From contig FJUW01000015.1 of NCBI GenBank assembly GCA_900074885.1, forward strand, positions 897,160 through 961,159: a stretch of 64,000 bases of DNA, read 5' to 3'. This document shows, one piece after another, positions 33,824 through 44,684 of this stretch (its first letter is position 1; each line of letters opens with the position of its first letter). The notes under the pieces were generated by a model. The model was not told the DNA's origin, ran no database searches, and worked only from the letters and a program-made list of their open reading frames with translations. The DNA comes from Rhynchosporium graminicola (lineage: Eukaryota > Ascomycota > Leotiomycetes > Helotiales > Ploettnerulaceae). Position numbers and translations under genes: made by a program.

Positions 33824-35045
33824 TCTATAGATTACTAATATAAAGGCGAATATACGTTAAGTAATAGTTCTTCTAGAATAATTTTTTAATTATATAAGCG
33901 ATATAGCGGAAGAATATTAGAATCCCGCTTAGAAAAGGCTTCCTTAAGAGTATAGTACTATTCCGGTAGCTTTTCGGCTACGAGTCGTTCGGTATTAGGA
34001 TCCTCAGGAGAATTACTATTTAGATAGTCTTATAAGAGGTAGTCTATCTTGTAGATATTAGTAAAGAATAATTCAGAGCTTTTACGTTTTATATTAAAAT
34101 AAAAAGCTATAGTACTAATTTAGTAAATCGGAACTAGTTTCTAGATCCTTAGAGGTTAAGAGGAGTACTTATAATAGAGTTTTAGCATAAGTACCTTTCT
34201 CGATAAATTCGGAGCGGGAAAAGGTTCGGATTCCTTAGTAATAAGCGGAAATAAGTTAAATAATAAAGATAATATATTAATATACTATATCGCTACTGTT
34301 TAGTATAATCGCTATTAGTCTAGCTAGTTTATAGCTAAATCCCGCGCGTTAGCGTCAATTTAGTAAGATCGATTAATACTAAGTTTATAAGGTAGTAGAG
34401 TTATAATTATCTTCTTATCGTATTAGAGAGTAGCTAGATAGCGTTCCGGCTATAGAAGCTAGTAGTAGAGCGTATCTAGCTTAACCTGAAATCGTTTTAT
34501 CTATTTAATACTAATAATTATATCTTATTATCCTAAATCGAGGAGAATAAAAAGGCAGTTATAAATACACCTGCTATTAATAGAAAAGTATAAATATATA
34601 AAATAGATAATATAAGTTCTAATAGACTATTAGAACTTATATATTAGAATAGAATAAGGTAATAGCTCGATTTTAATACTAAGGGCCCCTGATAGTCGTC
34701 CGGTAAGAGTACGATTAATAAATAGATAACTGTTCGCTCCGGTATCGATTAAGCTACTTATAGAGACTCCTAGCTTATTTACACTAACTATAGTCGAGTA
34801 TATAAATTACTTACTTCCTATTAGGAAGTTAAGGTCTAGATTAGAGAGATTATACTTACGTAGACCTAAGAAAGAGTTTTTACCTAGGCCTTATTATTTC
34901 CTTTTAGTATTAATCCAGATTCGGAGGGTATATCTTCTATTACTTCCTTAGTTACTTAATTCTCTTCCGGAAATTCGTCGATTAATTAAACTTTAGGTAA
35001 GTTAGAGTAGTCTAGCTTAATATAACTGAGCTATCTATAACTATA

Positions 35046-35802
35046 ATACCTAAGGGGTTCTCCGGTCGAGGTAGTAAGGCGTTTTAGCGCAGAGGGAGTA
35101 CTAGATCGTACCGGGGTAGAGGTACGTATATATAGTACAGGAGTAGTTTATCGAGGGGCTAAGCTTAGGGACTAGTAAGAAGTAGAACTAGTAGAGGTCG
35201 TAGTAGTAATAGTAGGCTTATAGTACTATACTAAGGTAGTAGCTTTCTTAGGATAAGTACGTTCTGAGTTATAGTAACGTTTAGTATTAAAAGAAAGTAA
35301 GGATCTAACTATAGAAGTATAATCCTTATTCCATGTTAGTTTAATAATAAGAGTTAAAGCGTATAAAGATAGTATAATCTTATCTTATATATAGAAGAAC
35401 TACTTCTTCTTTTTAACTTTACTTTAGATAGTAGCGCTTTAAAATCGATTACGAAACTCGGCGAAAGTCTCGCGTATATAGCTAAGTTATTATATTTCTA
35501 GGCGATAGAAAGTATTATAGTAGTTATCTTCTTCTAAACTAGTAAGGAAGTTCTCTTCTAGTAAGGAGATTATTTTATTACTAGTCTTAAACTCGTTAGT
35601 AAGGTACTAAGGCGTAAGATACTCTTTAGCTAATCTAGTAACTAGTCTCTATACGAGAACGCGCTAAGAGAAGTCCGTAGGGTAGTAGTTAGCGTTCATA
35701 GCTAGCCGGTCTCGTATTGATACTCTTTATTAGAGGAAAGTAAGATCTAACCTATTATCTAGGAGTAGGATCTTCTTAGTAATATAAGACTTCCTAAAGC
35801 GT
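35046..35802 (-). pseudogene. gag: E Gag, C-terminal part with zinc knuckle
   Basis: On the minus strand a zinc knuckle remnant near 34985-35055 reads YYSYRQLSYIKLDYSNLPKV, fitting C-X2-C-X4-H-X4-C with each ligand turned to Tyr. Upstream (right) is a Ser/Arg-rich linker and capsid helices near 35440-35760, with LGARFRNRF-like basic segments. It is cut by D3 at GATTC and continues at 42044. Confidence 0.7.
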
Positions 35803-35807
35803 GATTC

Positions 35808-36042
35808 TGTGACGACTGGTCAGGTTTGGAGGTCTCTCCCTATTAGTGGAAACACTTACTGCTAAGCGAGATTATACGAGTAGAGTTTAGGGGCCCCTTT
35901 TCATGTATATACTTCTATTCTCTCTCTACTTCTTTACTCCTTAGTTATAGATTCTTAAGTGATTCTTACTATTTTATATTCATAGTAATATAAGGTCTTA
36001 TTACTTAGGTAGTTTTAAGACTTTTCTAGAGTAAGCGTTATA
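35808..36042 (+). repeat. 5' LTR of D3, 235 bp
   Basis: Starts TGTGACGACTGGTC, the least mutated D LTR start, and ends AGCGTTATA. Confidence 0.94.
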
Positions 36043-37850
36043 TTATCTATAACTCTTTTACTTACGTCTAGGAAGATAGTAAATATCTACTTATATTATA
36101 CCTTTATACCTAGAGCTACTAAACGCAGGAGATTACGCTATATAGAGAAGGCCTATACTAAGTATAAACTTAAAGAATAGCACCTAAATCGAAGTAACCT
36201 AAGTCCGATAAATCGACTACTAGTTCTCTGACTCCCTCTACCTCCTATTCTTCGGCGACTCGTAATACTCGCTATAACCTACCTCTCTCTATAGTAGAGA
36301 GTACTCGCGATAACGCCTTATCCGAGTTAAGCTCTCTAACTCCTATTATAATTAACGAACTTACTAAGTCGCTAAACTTCCCTGATAATACTCTTATATT
36401 AATAGTAACTATAAGTAACTTATAAGAAGACCGCGCTTACTAGCTATAAGAGGCAGANNNNNNNNNNNNNNNNNNNNNNNNNNNNNNNNNNNNNNNNNNN
36501 NNNNNNNNNNNNNNNNNNNNNNNNNNNNNNNNNNNNNNNNNNNNNNNNNNNNNNNNNNNNNNNNNNNNNNNNNNNNNNNNNNNNNNNNNNNNNNNNNNNN
36601 NNNNNNNNNNNNNNNNNNNNNNNNNNNNNNNNNNNNNNNNNNNNNNNNNNNNNNNNNNNNNNNNNNNNNNNNNNNNNNNNNNNNNNNNNNNNNNNNNNNN
36701 NNNNNNNNNNNNNNNNNNNNNNNNNNNNNNNNNNNNNNNNNNNNNNNNNNNNNNNNNNNNNNNNNNNNNNNNNNNNNNNNNNNNNNNNNNNNNNNNNNNN
36801 NNNNNNNNNNNNNNNNNNNNNNNNNNNNNNNNNNNNNNNNNNNNNNNNNNNNNNNNNNNNNNNNNNNNNNNNNNNNNNNNNNNNNNNNNNNNNNNNNNNN
36901 NNNNNNNNNNNNNNNNNNNNNNNNNNNNNNNNNNNNNNNNNNNNNNNNNNNNNNNNNNNNNNNNNNNNNNNNNNNNNNNNNNNNNNNNNNNNNNNNNNNN
37001 NNNNNNNNNNNNNNNNNNNNNNNNNNNNNNNNNNNNNNNNNNNNNNNNNNNNNNNNNNNNNNNNNNNNNNNNNNNNNNNNNNNNNNNNNNNNNNTTAAGA
37101 ATAATCTACTAGAGGAATATTATTAATATTATACGCTACGCGTATAGAGAAGATACCGAACTTTCTAAATAAGCTCTCTAATAGAATCGACTACTCTCTA
37201 AAACTCTGGGAAGTGCAGATACGTAACGCCCTCCGGCGCTACTCTAGCTACTTTATCGACGAAGATTACTATAAAGATTAGTTACTTAACTAAACAGAAG
37301 GAATAGCTAGAACTTACCTGGAACTCTTATTCTTAGAACTAGAATATAACGAAGAAGGCAGTATAATCGATTCACTCGATATAATCACTTAACTTATCTC
37401 CTTCTTATCTAATCTATACGACTAATAAACTATAAGAGCTAGCTACTTCGCACTAAAGATAGATTATAAGTAGACCTTCTAGACGTTCTATTACGAGTTT
37501 TATACATTAGCTCGTAAAGCTAGAGTAAATAATTAATCGACTCTGAAAATGGACTTATAGGAGAAGCTACTAGTATAGCTACGGAAATAGCTCTTCTAAT
37601 AGTACTGAACGTTAAGGATACTAGAAGAATACGTTAAGGCTATATAAGCTGAAGACTAGGGTTAATTTATTAAAAAGACTTATTATTCCGAGTCTTCGGC
37701 TAAGGCTAGCGCGACTCGGGAACGCCTTATAAATACATCCTCCTAGCGCTATAGTACTAACTCCTCTTCTTATCCGTAAATTAGTCTTCTTACGCCCGAG
37801 AACACTAGTGCGACTAGTAAATAAGTACTATACTCTATACGAAACGATAC
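36043..37850 (+). pseudogene. gag: D3 Gag remnant (contains assembly gap)
   Basis: Same protein as the D2 Gag. Before the gap it ends in the coiled-coil-like stretch near 36430-36457; after it (37095) it resumes with helical capsid-like sequence, KMDLQEKL near 37550-37575 and SATRERLINTSS near 37720. Thr/Ser/Asn-rich toward the protease. Position after the 5' LTR and before DSRA-type protease supports Gag. Confidence 0.65.
36458..37094. other. Assembly gap, 637 N
   Basis: Run of N inside D3 gag. In D2 the matching interval (about 21587-21787) is only 201 bp, so the gap length is either a guess or hides about 436 extra bases. Confidence 0.98.
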
Positions 37851-40800
37851 GCCTTATGTATAATCGCCGGCGAATACTCCTCGTTACTTTACGCTTACTT
37901 TATACTTATACTTATTATCAGCTCGATCTAATACTCTATATCGAATTAACGCAATTGACGCTAATAACGACGTTGATAGCGAGCTAGAAGAAACGTACGA
38001 CGACGCTTAAGAGTATATTAAACCGCTAGTAAAAGACTACGCCTAGGGAAAGACTCCTTCTTAGGTAGTATACGAGATATGCGATATCTTGACCTTATGA
38101 AGCTTCTTAGTAGTTAATCGTTTATTATACGTGCTACTCTTACTAAGAATAGACTCTTATATAAGCTACCTGCACTTCTCGATTCTAGAGCTAATAGATA
38201 TTATTTTATTAATTATTCTTTTCTTAAATCCCTTTCCTTCTTCTTAAAACTTTTAATTTACCTTTTACTAAACGTAATTCCTATTAAAGGCTTTAATAGC
38301 GCTAATAGTAGTACTATTAGTTACTATACGATACTTAATTTGACGGTAGATTATCGCGTTTAGGTATTTACCCTTTTTCTTATTACTACTCTCGGAAACT
38401 ATAGTATTATACTCGGAAGGACTTAGCTTTCGGAATATTAAGTACTCTTAGATACCTCTAAACGATAGATCATTTGGCTACTATGTACTCCTCCTAGTAA
38501 CGTTTATAGCTCTCTGATCGAGATCAAGGACTTACGTAAATACTATACCTACTAGCGCTATTAATATAACGCTAACGAACGAAACGAACGCTTTAATTAG
38601 TTCTGGGAAGCGTACGAGGAATAGCGAAGCGTAGCTAACTCTCTTATTAATATTCGAGCTGTTATTAACTCTATCTTTGTTATTAAACGACTATTACTAG
38701 CTCGGAAGCGTATTTCTAGGGAGACTTATAGCTATAAAAATATCTAAAACTCTCCCTTAGAGAGTATTCTATAGGTAACTAACCCTCTGTTATTACTGCC
38801 GATTAGTTAGGACTATTTCTCCGGCGTTTATACTACTTATTATAGATACGACGAGCTTAAGTGTTTATTACCTGAAGAATAAGAATAGAGTAGTAAAGAG
38901 AAGTCTTTATACTCTAGAGAAGCTATTAATATATAGCCGAAGTGCGTACGATTTAGTAATATTATTACTTATATCTCGCGTGAATCTTTACTTTAACTCT
39001 AATTAGAAGTCTCTATATTAAAGACTTATATATAAGATTACGCCTATATAATTCATATTATAGACTAATAGTTACTCGGAATACTATCTCGCGACTTAAC
39101 GGAAGCTACTTAAAGTATAAAAACAGCTACTATAATATTTCGGAAGCGATAAAGATTACCTCGTATGCTTAGACCTCTTCTAGAGCCTCTTGCGCTAGAG
39201 ATTTATACGATTAGTAGCTTAGCTTTCCATCTCTTATATAAACGCTAGAAGTTTTCTAACGATAAGATCTTCTCTATTACCTTTCACAAGATAGATAAGC
39301 TTCTTAACGACCGAATCGTAATTTAGTAACGCGATACTACTATCGTATCTTTAACTATTAACCTTACGGAACGTCGTAAAACTGCTTAGTAATTTACTAT
39401 TAGCTTAAGCGAATTAGATTTAGAACTATAGATCCCTTACGAGTATAGCTAGTGGGTATACGTCTTTTCTAAGGAAGCTAGCGATGTTCTCCCTCCTTAT
39501 CGCTTATGTAATCACCGAATTGAGCTTAAGGAAGGGGCCGAGAAGAACTTTAAATACTCCTCCTTATATAAGATGTTAGCTAAAGAACTTAAAGTCGTTA
39601 AGGCGTATATTACTAATAACTTAGCTAAAGGTTTTATTGAACCTTCTTAAGTACTATATGCCATACTTATTCTTTTTATTAAGAAAGCTAATAGAAGTCT
39701 AAGATTCTGTATCGACTTTCGCGCACTTAATAACCTTATAAGGAAGGATTAATATCTATTACTATTAATCGATGAAACGCTAGCTAGAATCTCTACTACT
39801 AAGATATTCACTAAACTAGATATTCGCTAGGCGTTCTACCGAATTCGAATAGATCTAGCCTCTGAAGAGTATACGACCTTCCGGACTCGTTATAGTATAT
39901 ATAAGTATAAGGTACTCCCTTTCGGTCTAACTAACGGCCCTGCGATATACTAGCGATATATGAATAACGTCTTATTCGACTACTTAGACGACTTCTATAT
40001 AGTATATCTGGACGATATTCTAATCTACTCTAACGACTTACTATAGTATTAATTATACGTATATAAGGTACTATAAAAATTATAAGACGCTAGATTATAA
40101 GCAAACCTTAAGAAGTATAAATTTAATATTACTTATACTAAATACCTTAGATTTATTATCTTTACTTCTAGGATCGAGGTAGACCCTAAGAAGGTTAATA
40201 TTATATAATCTTAGAATTACCTAACTATAGTTAAGGGCGTATAATCGTTCTTAGGCTTTTACAACTTCTACTGATAATTCATTAAGGACTACGGAATTAT
40301 CGAAAAACCTCTTATATAACTTACTAAAAATAACATATTATTTCGGTTCGCTAGGGAGTGTAAAGATGCCTTTGATCACCTAAAGCACGCTTTCACTTCG
40401 GTACCACTCCTCTACTACTATTAGTAACATCTACCTTATATAATCGAAACAGACGCTAGTGATGGAGTAATAGCAGGTGTGCTATCGCTTCAACTGTCAA
40501 CTAGTACTGCCGTAACTATTATACTTACCGACGAATTCAAGTGCCGCGTGATAAGAAACCGGGCCTTCTCTAACCCCTGCCTATACTGTCACGTCTATAG
40601 GAGTATATTATAGTCGACTACTATAGCTTTAACCGCGATAAATACAGCTACGATAACGTTCTTATATTTATCAACTGTTTTAGTAAATAAGTAATTAGTA
40701 TTCTATGCCGAAAGACCTCTAATGCGCGCGATCTTATAAAGCTTTACTTATACTACGTATACTGCTATTTCGGAGCTCTATTGATAATTACCTCTGATAG

Positions 40801-41790
40801 AGAGCCTTAATTTATTTCTTATTTTTAGACTGTAGTTATTATAATTCTCAGTACTAAAAGATAGCTTTCTATAGTAGACTACCCGCAAATAGATAGCTAA
40901 ATAGAGATCTATAACTAATATCTCTAACGCAGATTATAACCTTTTATCTCTTAATATTAAGACGACTAGTCGGAATTCTTACTTATTATAGACTACGCCT
41001 AGATAACTCTCCCTTACGAATCCCTTAGAGGTCTCTTACCCTTTGAAGTCGTTTATAGATATATACTTCGCGTTAATTAGAATTAGAAAGACCTACTTAA
41101 TTCTGCTACGCCTACTAATAAGTTGAATACTTAGTAAGCTCTAGATTACGCTAATCGCTTACGCGATACCTAGACTACCGCTTAATCTAGCCTTTAATAT
41201 ACATAAGCTAAGATATCCTAATCTTATAATCGCTTACGCTATAAAGTCGACTTTACTATAGACGACTTTATCTAGCTAGATATGCGCTACTTTACAAGTA
41301 CTCGACTTAGTAAAAAACTCGACTTCCTGACTAATAGACTCTTCCGTATAATTAAAAAGGTCGGAAGCTCTTATTACTTAGAGCTCCCTGCTAGTATGAA
41401 AGTATATAACGTATTCCCTGCTGCTAAGCTACAGAAGTATCTAAACGACTCCTTACTAGGATAAACCTTACTACTACTACTACTTATTAATATCACTAGT
41501 GACGATGAATAGGAGATCGAAGATATACTTACGTACTATAAGTAGCGCAATAGCCTCTTATACCGAGTTTCCTAGTTAAATTAAGACGTCGATCTTATAT
41601 GGTACAACGCTATAGACATTAAATACGCTCCTACTAAGCTATAATAATTCCACTTTAATAACTTAACGTAAGCTAGACCTCTTACTAGACTACTTAATTA
41701 GCTAAAAGCTTTCTACGTTAGAATTAATAATTACGACTACTTTAATAGTAATAAGGAGATAGACTAACGCTCGAGAGCGAGCTTTTTTCG
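37851..41790 (+). pseudogene. pol: D3 pol remnant with internal deletion
   Basis: Protease reads ALLDSRANRYYFIN near 38190-38235, a DSGANGY-type site with Gly-to-Arg changes. RT: KGFIEPS near 39628, LRFCIDFRALNN near 39703-39735, catalytic box YLDDFYIVYLDDILIYS near 39979-40030. Then GFYNFY near 40250 and the start of RNase H, which is joined at 40487 directly to the integrase linker: about 750 bp present in D1 and D2 are missing. Integrase core near 40600-41130, GPY/F-like module at 41300-41460 (an uninterrupted 60-codon piece, FRIIKKVGSSYYLELP), chromodomain near 41505-41700. Cannot be functional. Confidence 0.87.
41769..41782 (+). promoter_or_regulatory. Pre-PPT hairpin of D3
   Basis: GCTCG-AGAG-CGAGC; loop with one change from D1. 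The polypurine tract GGAGGGGGGAG follows. Confidence 0.6.
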
Positions 41791-41803
41791 GAGGGGGGAG
41801 TAG

Positions 41804-42038
41804 TATAACGACTAGTCAGGTTTGGAGGTCTCTCCCTATTAGTAGAAACACTTACTACTAAGCGAGATTACACGAGTAGAGTTTAGGGGCCCCTTTTCAT
41901 ATATATACTTCTATTCTCTCTCTACTTTTTTACTCCTTAGTTATAGATTCTCAAGTGATTCTTACTACTTTATATTCATAGTAATATGAGGTCTTATTAC
42001 TCAGGTAGTTTTGAGACCTTTCTAGAGCAAGCGTCACA
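41804..42038 (+). repeat. 3' LTR of D3, 235 bp
   Basis: Starts TATAACGACTAGTC and ends GAGCAAGCGTCACA. Confidence 0.94.
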
Positions 42039-42043
42039 GATTC

Positions 42044-42857
42044 TACTGATTCGGCGCCGGGGGAGGAAGATAGTTTATTAGGAATAGTATCCTCTCTCTT
42101 AGTACTACGTATCGGAATAGAGTTTATTAGCTTATTGAACTTCGCTATACGCGGAGATTATAGTATTAGTTCTAGTAGGAGAGTCGAAGATAGGTAAGGG
42201 ACCTCTATAAGGAACCTATCTTATACGGAGATTAGTCTATCTATAGTATCTTCTAGAGAGTTATTCTTCTCCTCTTAGTCCGCTAATTATTATAAGAGGG
42301 AATAGATCAGGTTCGAGTTACTTATAGTAATAGGAGTACTTAGCGATTATACTCTTAGTGAATTTCGCTTTTATTTTCCTTTCTCTCTTAGTTAATACTT
42401 CCTTAATAAGGTATTAATATTCTCTAGGGTAAGAGACGTTTAAGGTAAGGAAAGATATAACAGATTAGGTTCGGAGGTAGAGCGAGGGGAGTCGCGTTAA
42501 GTCCCCCTAGAACTAGAGGAGTCTCTAGTTTATTAGTTAGGAGCTATTCCGGTAGCTTAAAAAAGGGTATATTAGGGCTATTTCGGTAGCGATACGTAGA
42601 GGTTAAAGTTCTGGGGTATTTATTATACTTTCTTCAAAATCTATCTATAATTCCTTTATACTAAGGGGGTTATTAAAGGAGTATCAGCGAAGACCTCCTC
42701 TATTATACTATTTATAATAAGCTAAATTAAACCCTGATTCATAATTATCCGAGAGATCTCTAGTATCTCAGCTATATATAAGTAGTTATCGAATAACTAA
42801 CTTAGTAGTAAGAAATTATAGTAAGCTATCTCCGGCTATCTTAATCTTTTTATTTAA
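42044..42857 (-). pseudogene. gag: E Gag N-terminal part and leader
   Basis: Continues E after D3. On the minus strand the leader next to the LTR (about 42700-42857) begins TTAAATAAAAAGATTAAGA and contains GAGATACTAGAGATCTCTC, both close to the A3 leader. Gag N-terminal sequence follows to 42044, rich in Ser, Arg and Glu. No start codon could be fixed. Confidence 0.6.
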
Positions 42858-43125
42858 TATAACGATATAAGACTTAAAGCGGTATATAAGTAAGAATAAA
42901 TAAGTAGGGAAGCTAAGAGCGATCTTATATAGTCTACTATAAAGAAAACAAAAAGATAAGGAAAGAAAAAGAAGAGAGATAAGATATAAAGTACCTTATA
43001 TATATATGCCGGTACTAGTCCGATACTATACCGGGTTAGATACTAGTTCTGCCGGGATACCTATGAACTTGGGCCCTATTATCTATCCTTCTTCTCATAT
43101 GATATTCAGGTGAGCTGTCGTTACA
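42858..43125 (-). repeat. 5' LTR of E, 268 bp
   Basis: Plus-strand start TATAACGATATAAG, end GCTGTCGTTACA. Confidence 0.94.
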
Positions 43126-43130
43126 CTTAT

Positions 43131-43640
43131 AAGAGGTTACTTAGAACTATAGTATCTCTCGGAAATTACGCCTTTCTCCTCTACTAAAGAGATAATTTCA
43201 GTACTCGCTTCTTATTACCTTTCCGGACTCGAAACGGAGTAGTATCGGACCGAATTTCATAAGCTTTTAATGAAAAAGGAGTCCTTTTTGCAATTCCGTA
43301 TAAAGTTCTAAAGCTCGGCAATTCTCGGAGGTATAGCTGAATCAGAGTAGTACTTTTACCTCTGGCCGAAGCTTACTATACGGCTACGTATAGCTGCCGC
43401 TCTAATTAAGTACTCTTAGAAGACTGATTATTTAGCTATAGTCTCTTCTCTTACGGCACTCGATTTAGAACTCTCTCGACTACTTTTAATACCTCGAGCT
43501 ACTCTAGCTCTACCGATAGTTAGTACGTCTTCTGAGCTCTTGATACCTATCGAGGAAGTATAGTGTTTCTACTATAAGAAGCACGGTTACTATAAGGGCG
43601 ATTATCTGATATTAAAGACGAAGAAGGAGTGATTTACGTC
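43131..43640 (+). pseudogene. gag: A3 Gag, C-terminal part with zinc knuckle
   Basis: Continues the Gag cut by E: capsid-like FAISSLYLSGLE region near 43190-43220, then FLLQFRIKF-like helices near 43280-43310 and an arginine-rich approach. A zinc knuckle at about 43560-43615 reads CFYYKKHGYYKGDYLILK, which is C-X2-C-X4-H-X4-C with Cys/His turned to Tyr. The frame ends at TGA near 43630, right after the knuckle, so nothing of pol follows. A 62-aa open frame at 43629 lies out of frame across the 3' region and LTR and is not a gene. Confidence 0.78.
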
Positions 43641-43730
43641 TTACGCTTTAGATTAATAATTACTTGGATTTTATTTAGAATTCGACTTGATTTAACTATC
43701 TTTTCTTTAGTTTTTTATTTACCTTTAAAG

Positions 43731-43744
43731 GCTCGAGGGCGAGC
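43731..43744 (+). promoter_or_regulatory. Pre-PPT hairpin of A3
   Basis: GCTCG-AGGG-CGAGC, followed by the polypurine tract AGAAGGGGG at 43754-43762. Confidence 0.6.
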
Positions 43745-43765
43745 TTTTGTCTTAGAAGGGGGTAA

Positions 43766-43967
43766 TATGATAGCGCATAGTATATATAGCAGATACGGGC
43801 TAGTATCGGTGCCTTAGGTATACCCTCCTTATATATATAGAAGGTACAGACTCCTTCAGAGCTCTATATCTTTCTATTTCCTTCGTATCAGACTATATAA
43901 GATCGCTCTTGGCCTCCCTACTTGTTTATTCTTGCTTGTATACCGCCTTGAGTCTTGTGTCGTTACA
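43766..43967 (+). repeat. 3' LTR of A3, 202 bp
   Basis: Starts TATGATAGCGCAT and ends TTGTGTCGTTACA. Confidence 0.93.
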
Positions 43968-43972
43968 GTTAC

Positions 43973-44420
43973 CACTGGACGAGGGAGGTTACGATACGGC
44001 CTTCGTGATAATAGATAAACTGTCTAAGAAACTAGTATTAATTCCTTACTATAAGACGATTATGGCACGATAAATAGCTAAGCTATTCGCTATCTATTAG
44101 AGTTAATACTTCGGTATACTAGATTCTATAGTCTTAGATTAGGGACTATAGTTTATTTCCAGTTTCTGAAACAAGTACTATCGAATCCTCGGCATAAAGG
44201 TCAAGCTTACTACCGCTTATAACCTAAACGTCGACAGTTAAACAGAGGTCATGAACTAGTACATTAAGCAGAGATTATATCTATTCTGCTCGTATTACCA
44301 AAACAATTAGAGCTCGCTTCTACCAGTTATGGATATCGCACAGCTTACGCTTCCTTATAAGCCTATGACAGCTACTGCTCGTACGCAATTCTTCAAAAGA
44401 GATAGCGAGAAGTAGCGGTT
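43973..44420 (+). pseudogene. pol: C integrase core, truncated C-terminus
   Basis: Frame resumes after A3 with DEGGYDTAFVIIDKLSKK near 43978-44030. It runs through the D,D-35-E core: the second Asp region reads LDQGLQFIS-like near 44135-44160. It then reaches MDIAQLTLPYKPMTATART near 44330-44385 and ends at FFRASGSKPYRRGG close to 44455. Typical integrases have another 150 or more residues here (C-terminal GPY/F part), so C seems to have lost it before dispersal. Several RIP stops. Confidence 0.82.
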
Positions 44421-44427
44421 TTTTCGC

Positions 44428-44443
44428 GCTTCGGGGTCGAAGC
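44428..44443 (+). promoter_or_regulatory. Pre-PPT hairpin of C
   Basis: GCTTCG-GGGT-CGAAGC: 6-bp stem, GGGT loop, then a polypurine tract AGGAGGGGGGGG. Confidence 0.6.
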
Positions 44444-44463
44444 CTTATAGGAGGGGGGGGTAA

Positions 44464-44679
44464 TATCACGACCTGTACGTAAGGAGCCTCAGGCCTCCAG
44501 GCACGACGGGATAAGCGAGCCTTAGTAACCGCAGCAGATTAGTTAGTATAGCCCTACGGCTATACCTCAAGGAAGGAGTCGAGAGTAGAACCTCTCCTCC
44601 TTATCTTTTCTTCTCTTTACCACGCGCACCCTTAAGGGCGAATACAAGTCGTTGTCACCCCCTGTACCCTGCCGTAACA
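44464..44679 (+). repeat. 3' LTR of C, 216 bp
   Basis: Starts TATCACGACCTG and ends TGCCGTAACA. Confidence 0.93.
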
Positions 44680-44684
44680 CTAGC

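Larger units (their letters stand above)
30704..35045 (-). pseudogene. pol: E pol remnant (protease, RT, RNase H, integrase, chromodomain)
   Basis: Read right to left: protease SLIDTGANSYLFINR near 34690-34770, with the DTGA triad intact; RT GLRFYIDYRKLNTITRKDSY near 33480-33540 and a catalytic strand YLDNILIY near 33220-33245; RNase H near 32480-32800; integrase zinc-binding near 32000-32130 and core YLAIDFKDF near 31850-31880; GPY/F-like part near 31080-31190; chromodomain near 30790-30990 (QDILAI...LKYQISQLSYDPD). A 179-bp unmerged overlap at 33465-33823 breaks the RT frame artificially. Most stops are RIP-type. Confidence 0.86.
35808..42038 (+). mobile_element. Element D3, innermost chromovirus
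   Basis: LTRs of 235 bp (35808-36042 and 41804-42038) with GATTC on both sides (35803-35807 and 42039-42043). It holds a 637-N assembly gap and, compared with D1, lacks about 750 bp across RNase H and the start of integrase (junction near 40487). It is the deepest member of the nest, inside E inside A3 inside C inside B inside A2 inside Z2. Confidence 0.94.
28933..43125 (-). mobile_element. Element E, Ty3/Gypsy chromovirus
   Basis: LTRs of 268 bp (28933-29200 and 42858-43125) with CTTAT on both sides (28928-28932 and 43126-43130). Minus strand; about 7.9 kb without D3. Order on the minus strand: 5' LTR, leader, gag with zinc knuckle (split by D3), protease with an intact DTGA, RT, RNase H, integrase, chromodomain, a 1.5-kb tail with a plus-strand antisense frame, hairpin, polypurine tract, 3' LTR. 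Its LTR end and leader resemble family A. Confidence 0.94.
27563..43967 (+). mobile_element. Element A3, gag-only LTR retrotransposon
   Basis: LTRs of 202 bp (27563-27764 and 43766-43967) with GTTAC on both sides (27558-27562 and 43968-43972). Without element E it is about 2.2 kb: LTR, leader with one 185-bp unit, a single Gag frame with zinc knuckle, a short 3' region, hairpin, polypurine tract AGAAGGGGGTAA, LTR. No protease, RT or integrase is present, and the 3' part after the zinc knuckle is only about 150 bp. It is thus a non-autonomous gag-only element. Confidence 0.93.
14547..44679 (+). mobile_element. Element C, Ty3/Gypsy, nested inside B
   Basis: LTRs of 216 bp (14547-14762 and 44464-44679) with CTAGC on both sides (14542-14546 and 44680-44684). 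Without its insertions (D2, copia, A3) it is about 6.1 kb: LTR, 0.7-kb leader, gag with zinc knuckle, RT, RNase H, integrase, hairpin, G-rich polypurine tract, LTR. The coding part ends shortly after the integrase core, with no room for a GPY/F module or chromodomain. Confidence 0.94.

Noticed and set aside
43629..43817. 62-aa open frame
   Set aside because: It starts one frame off the A3 Gag end and crosses the purine tract into the 3' LTR.
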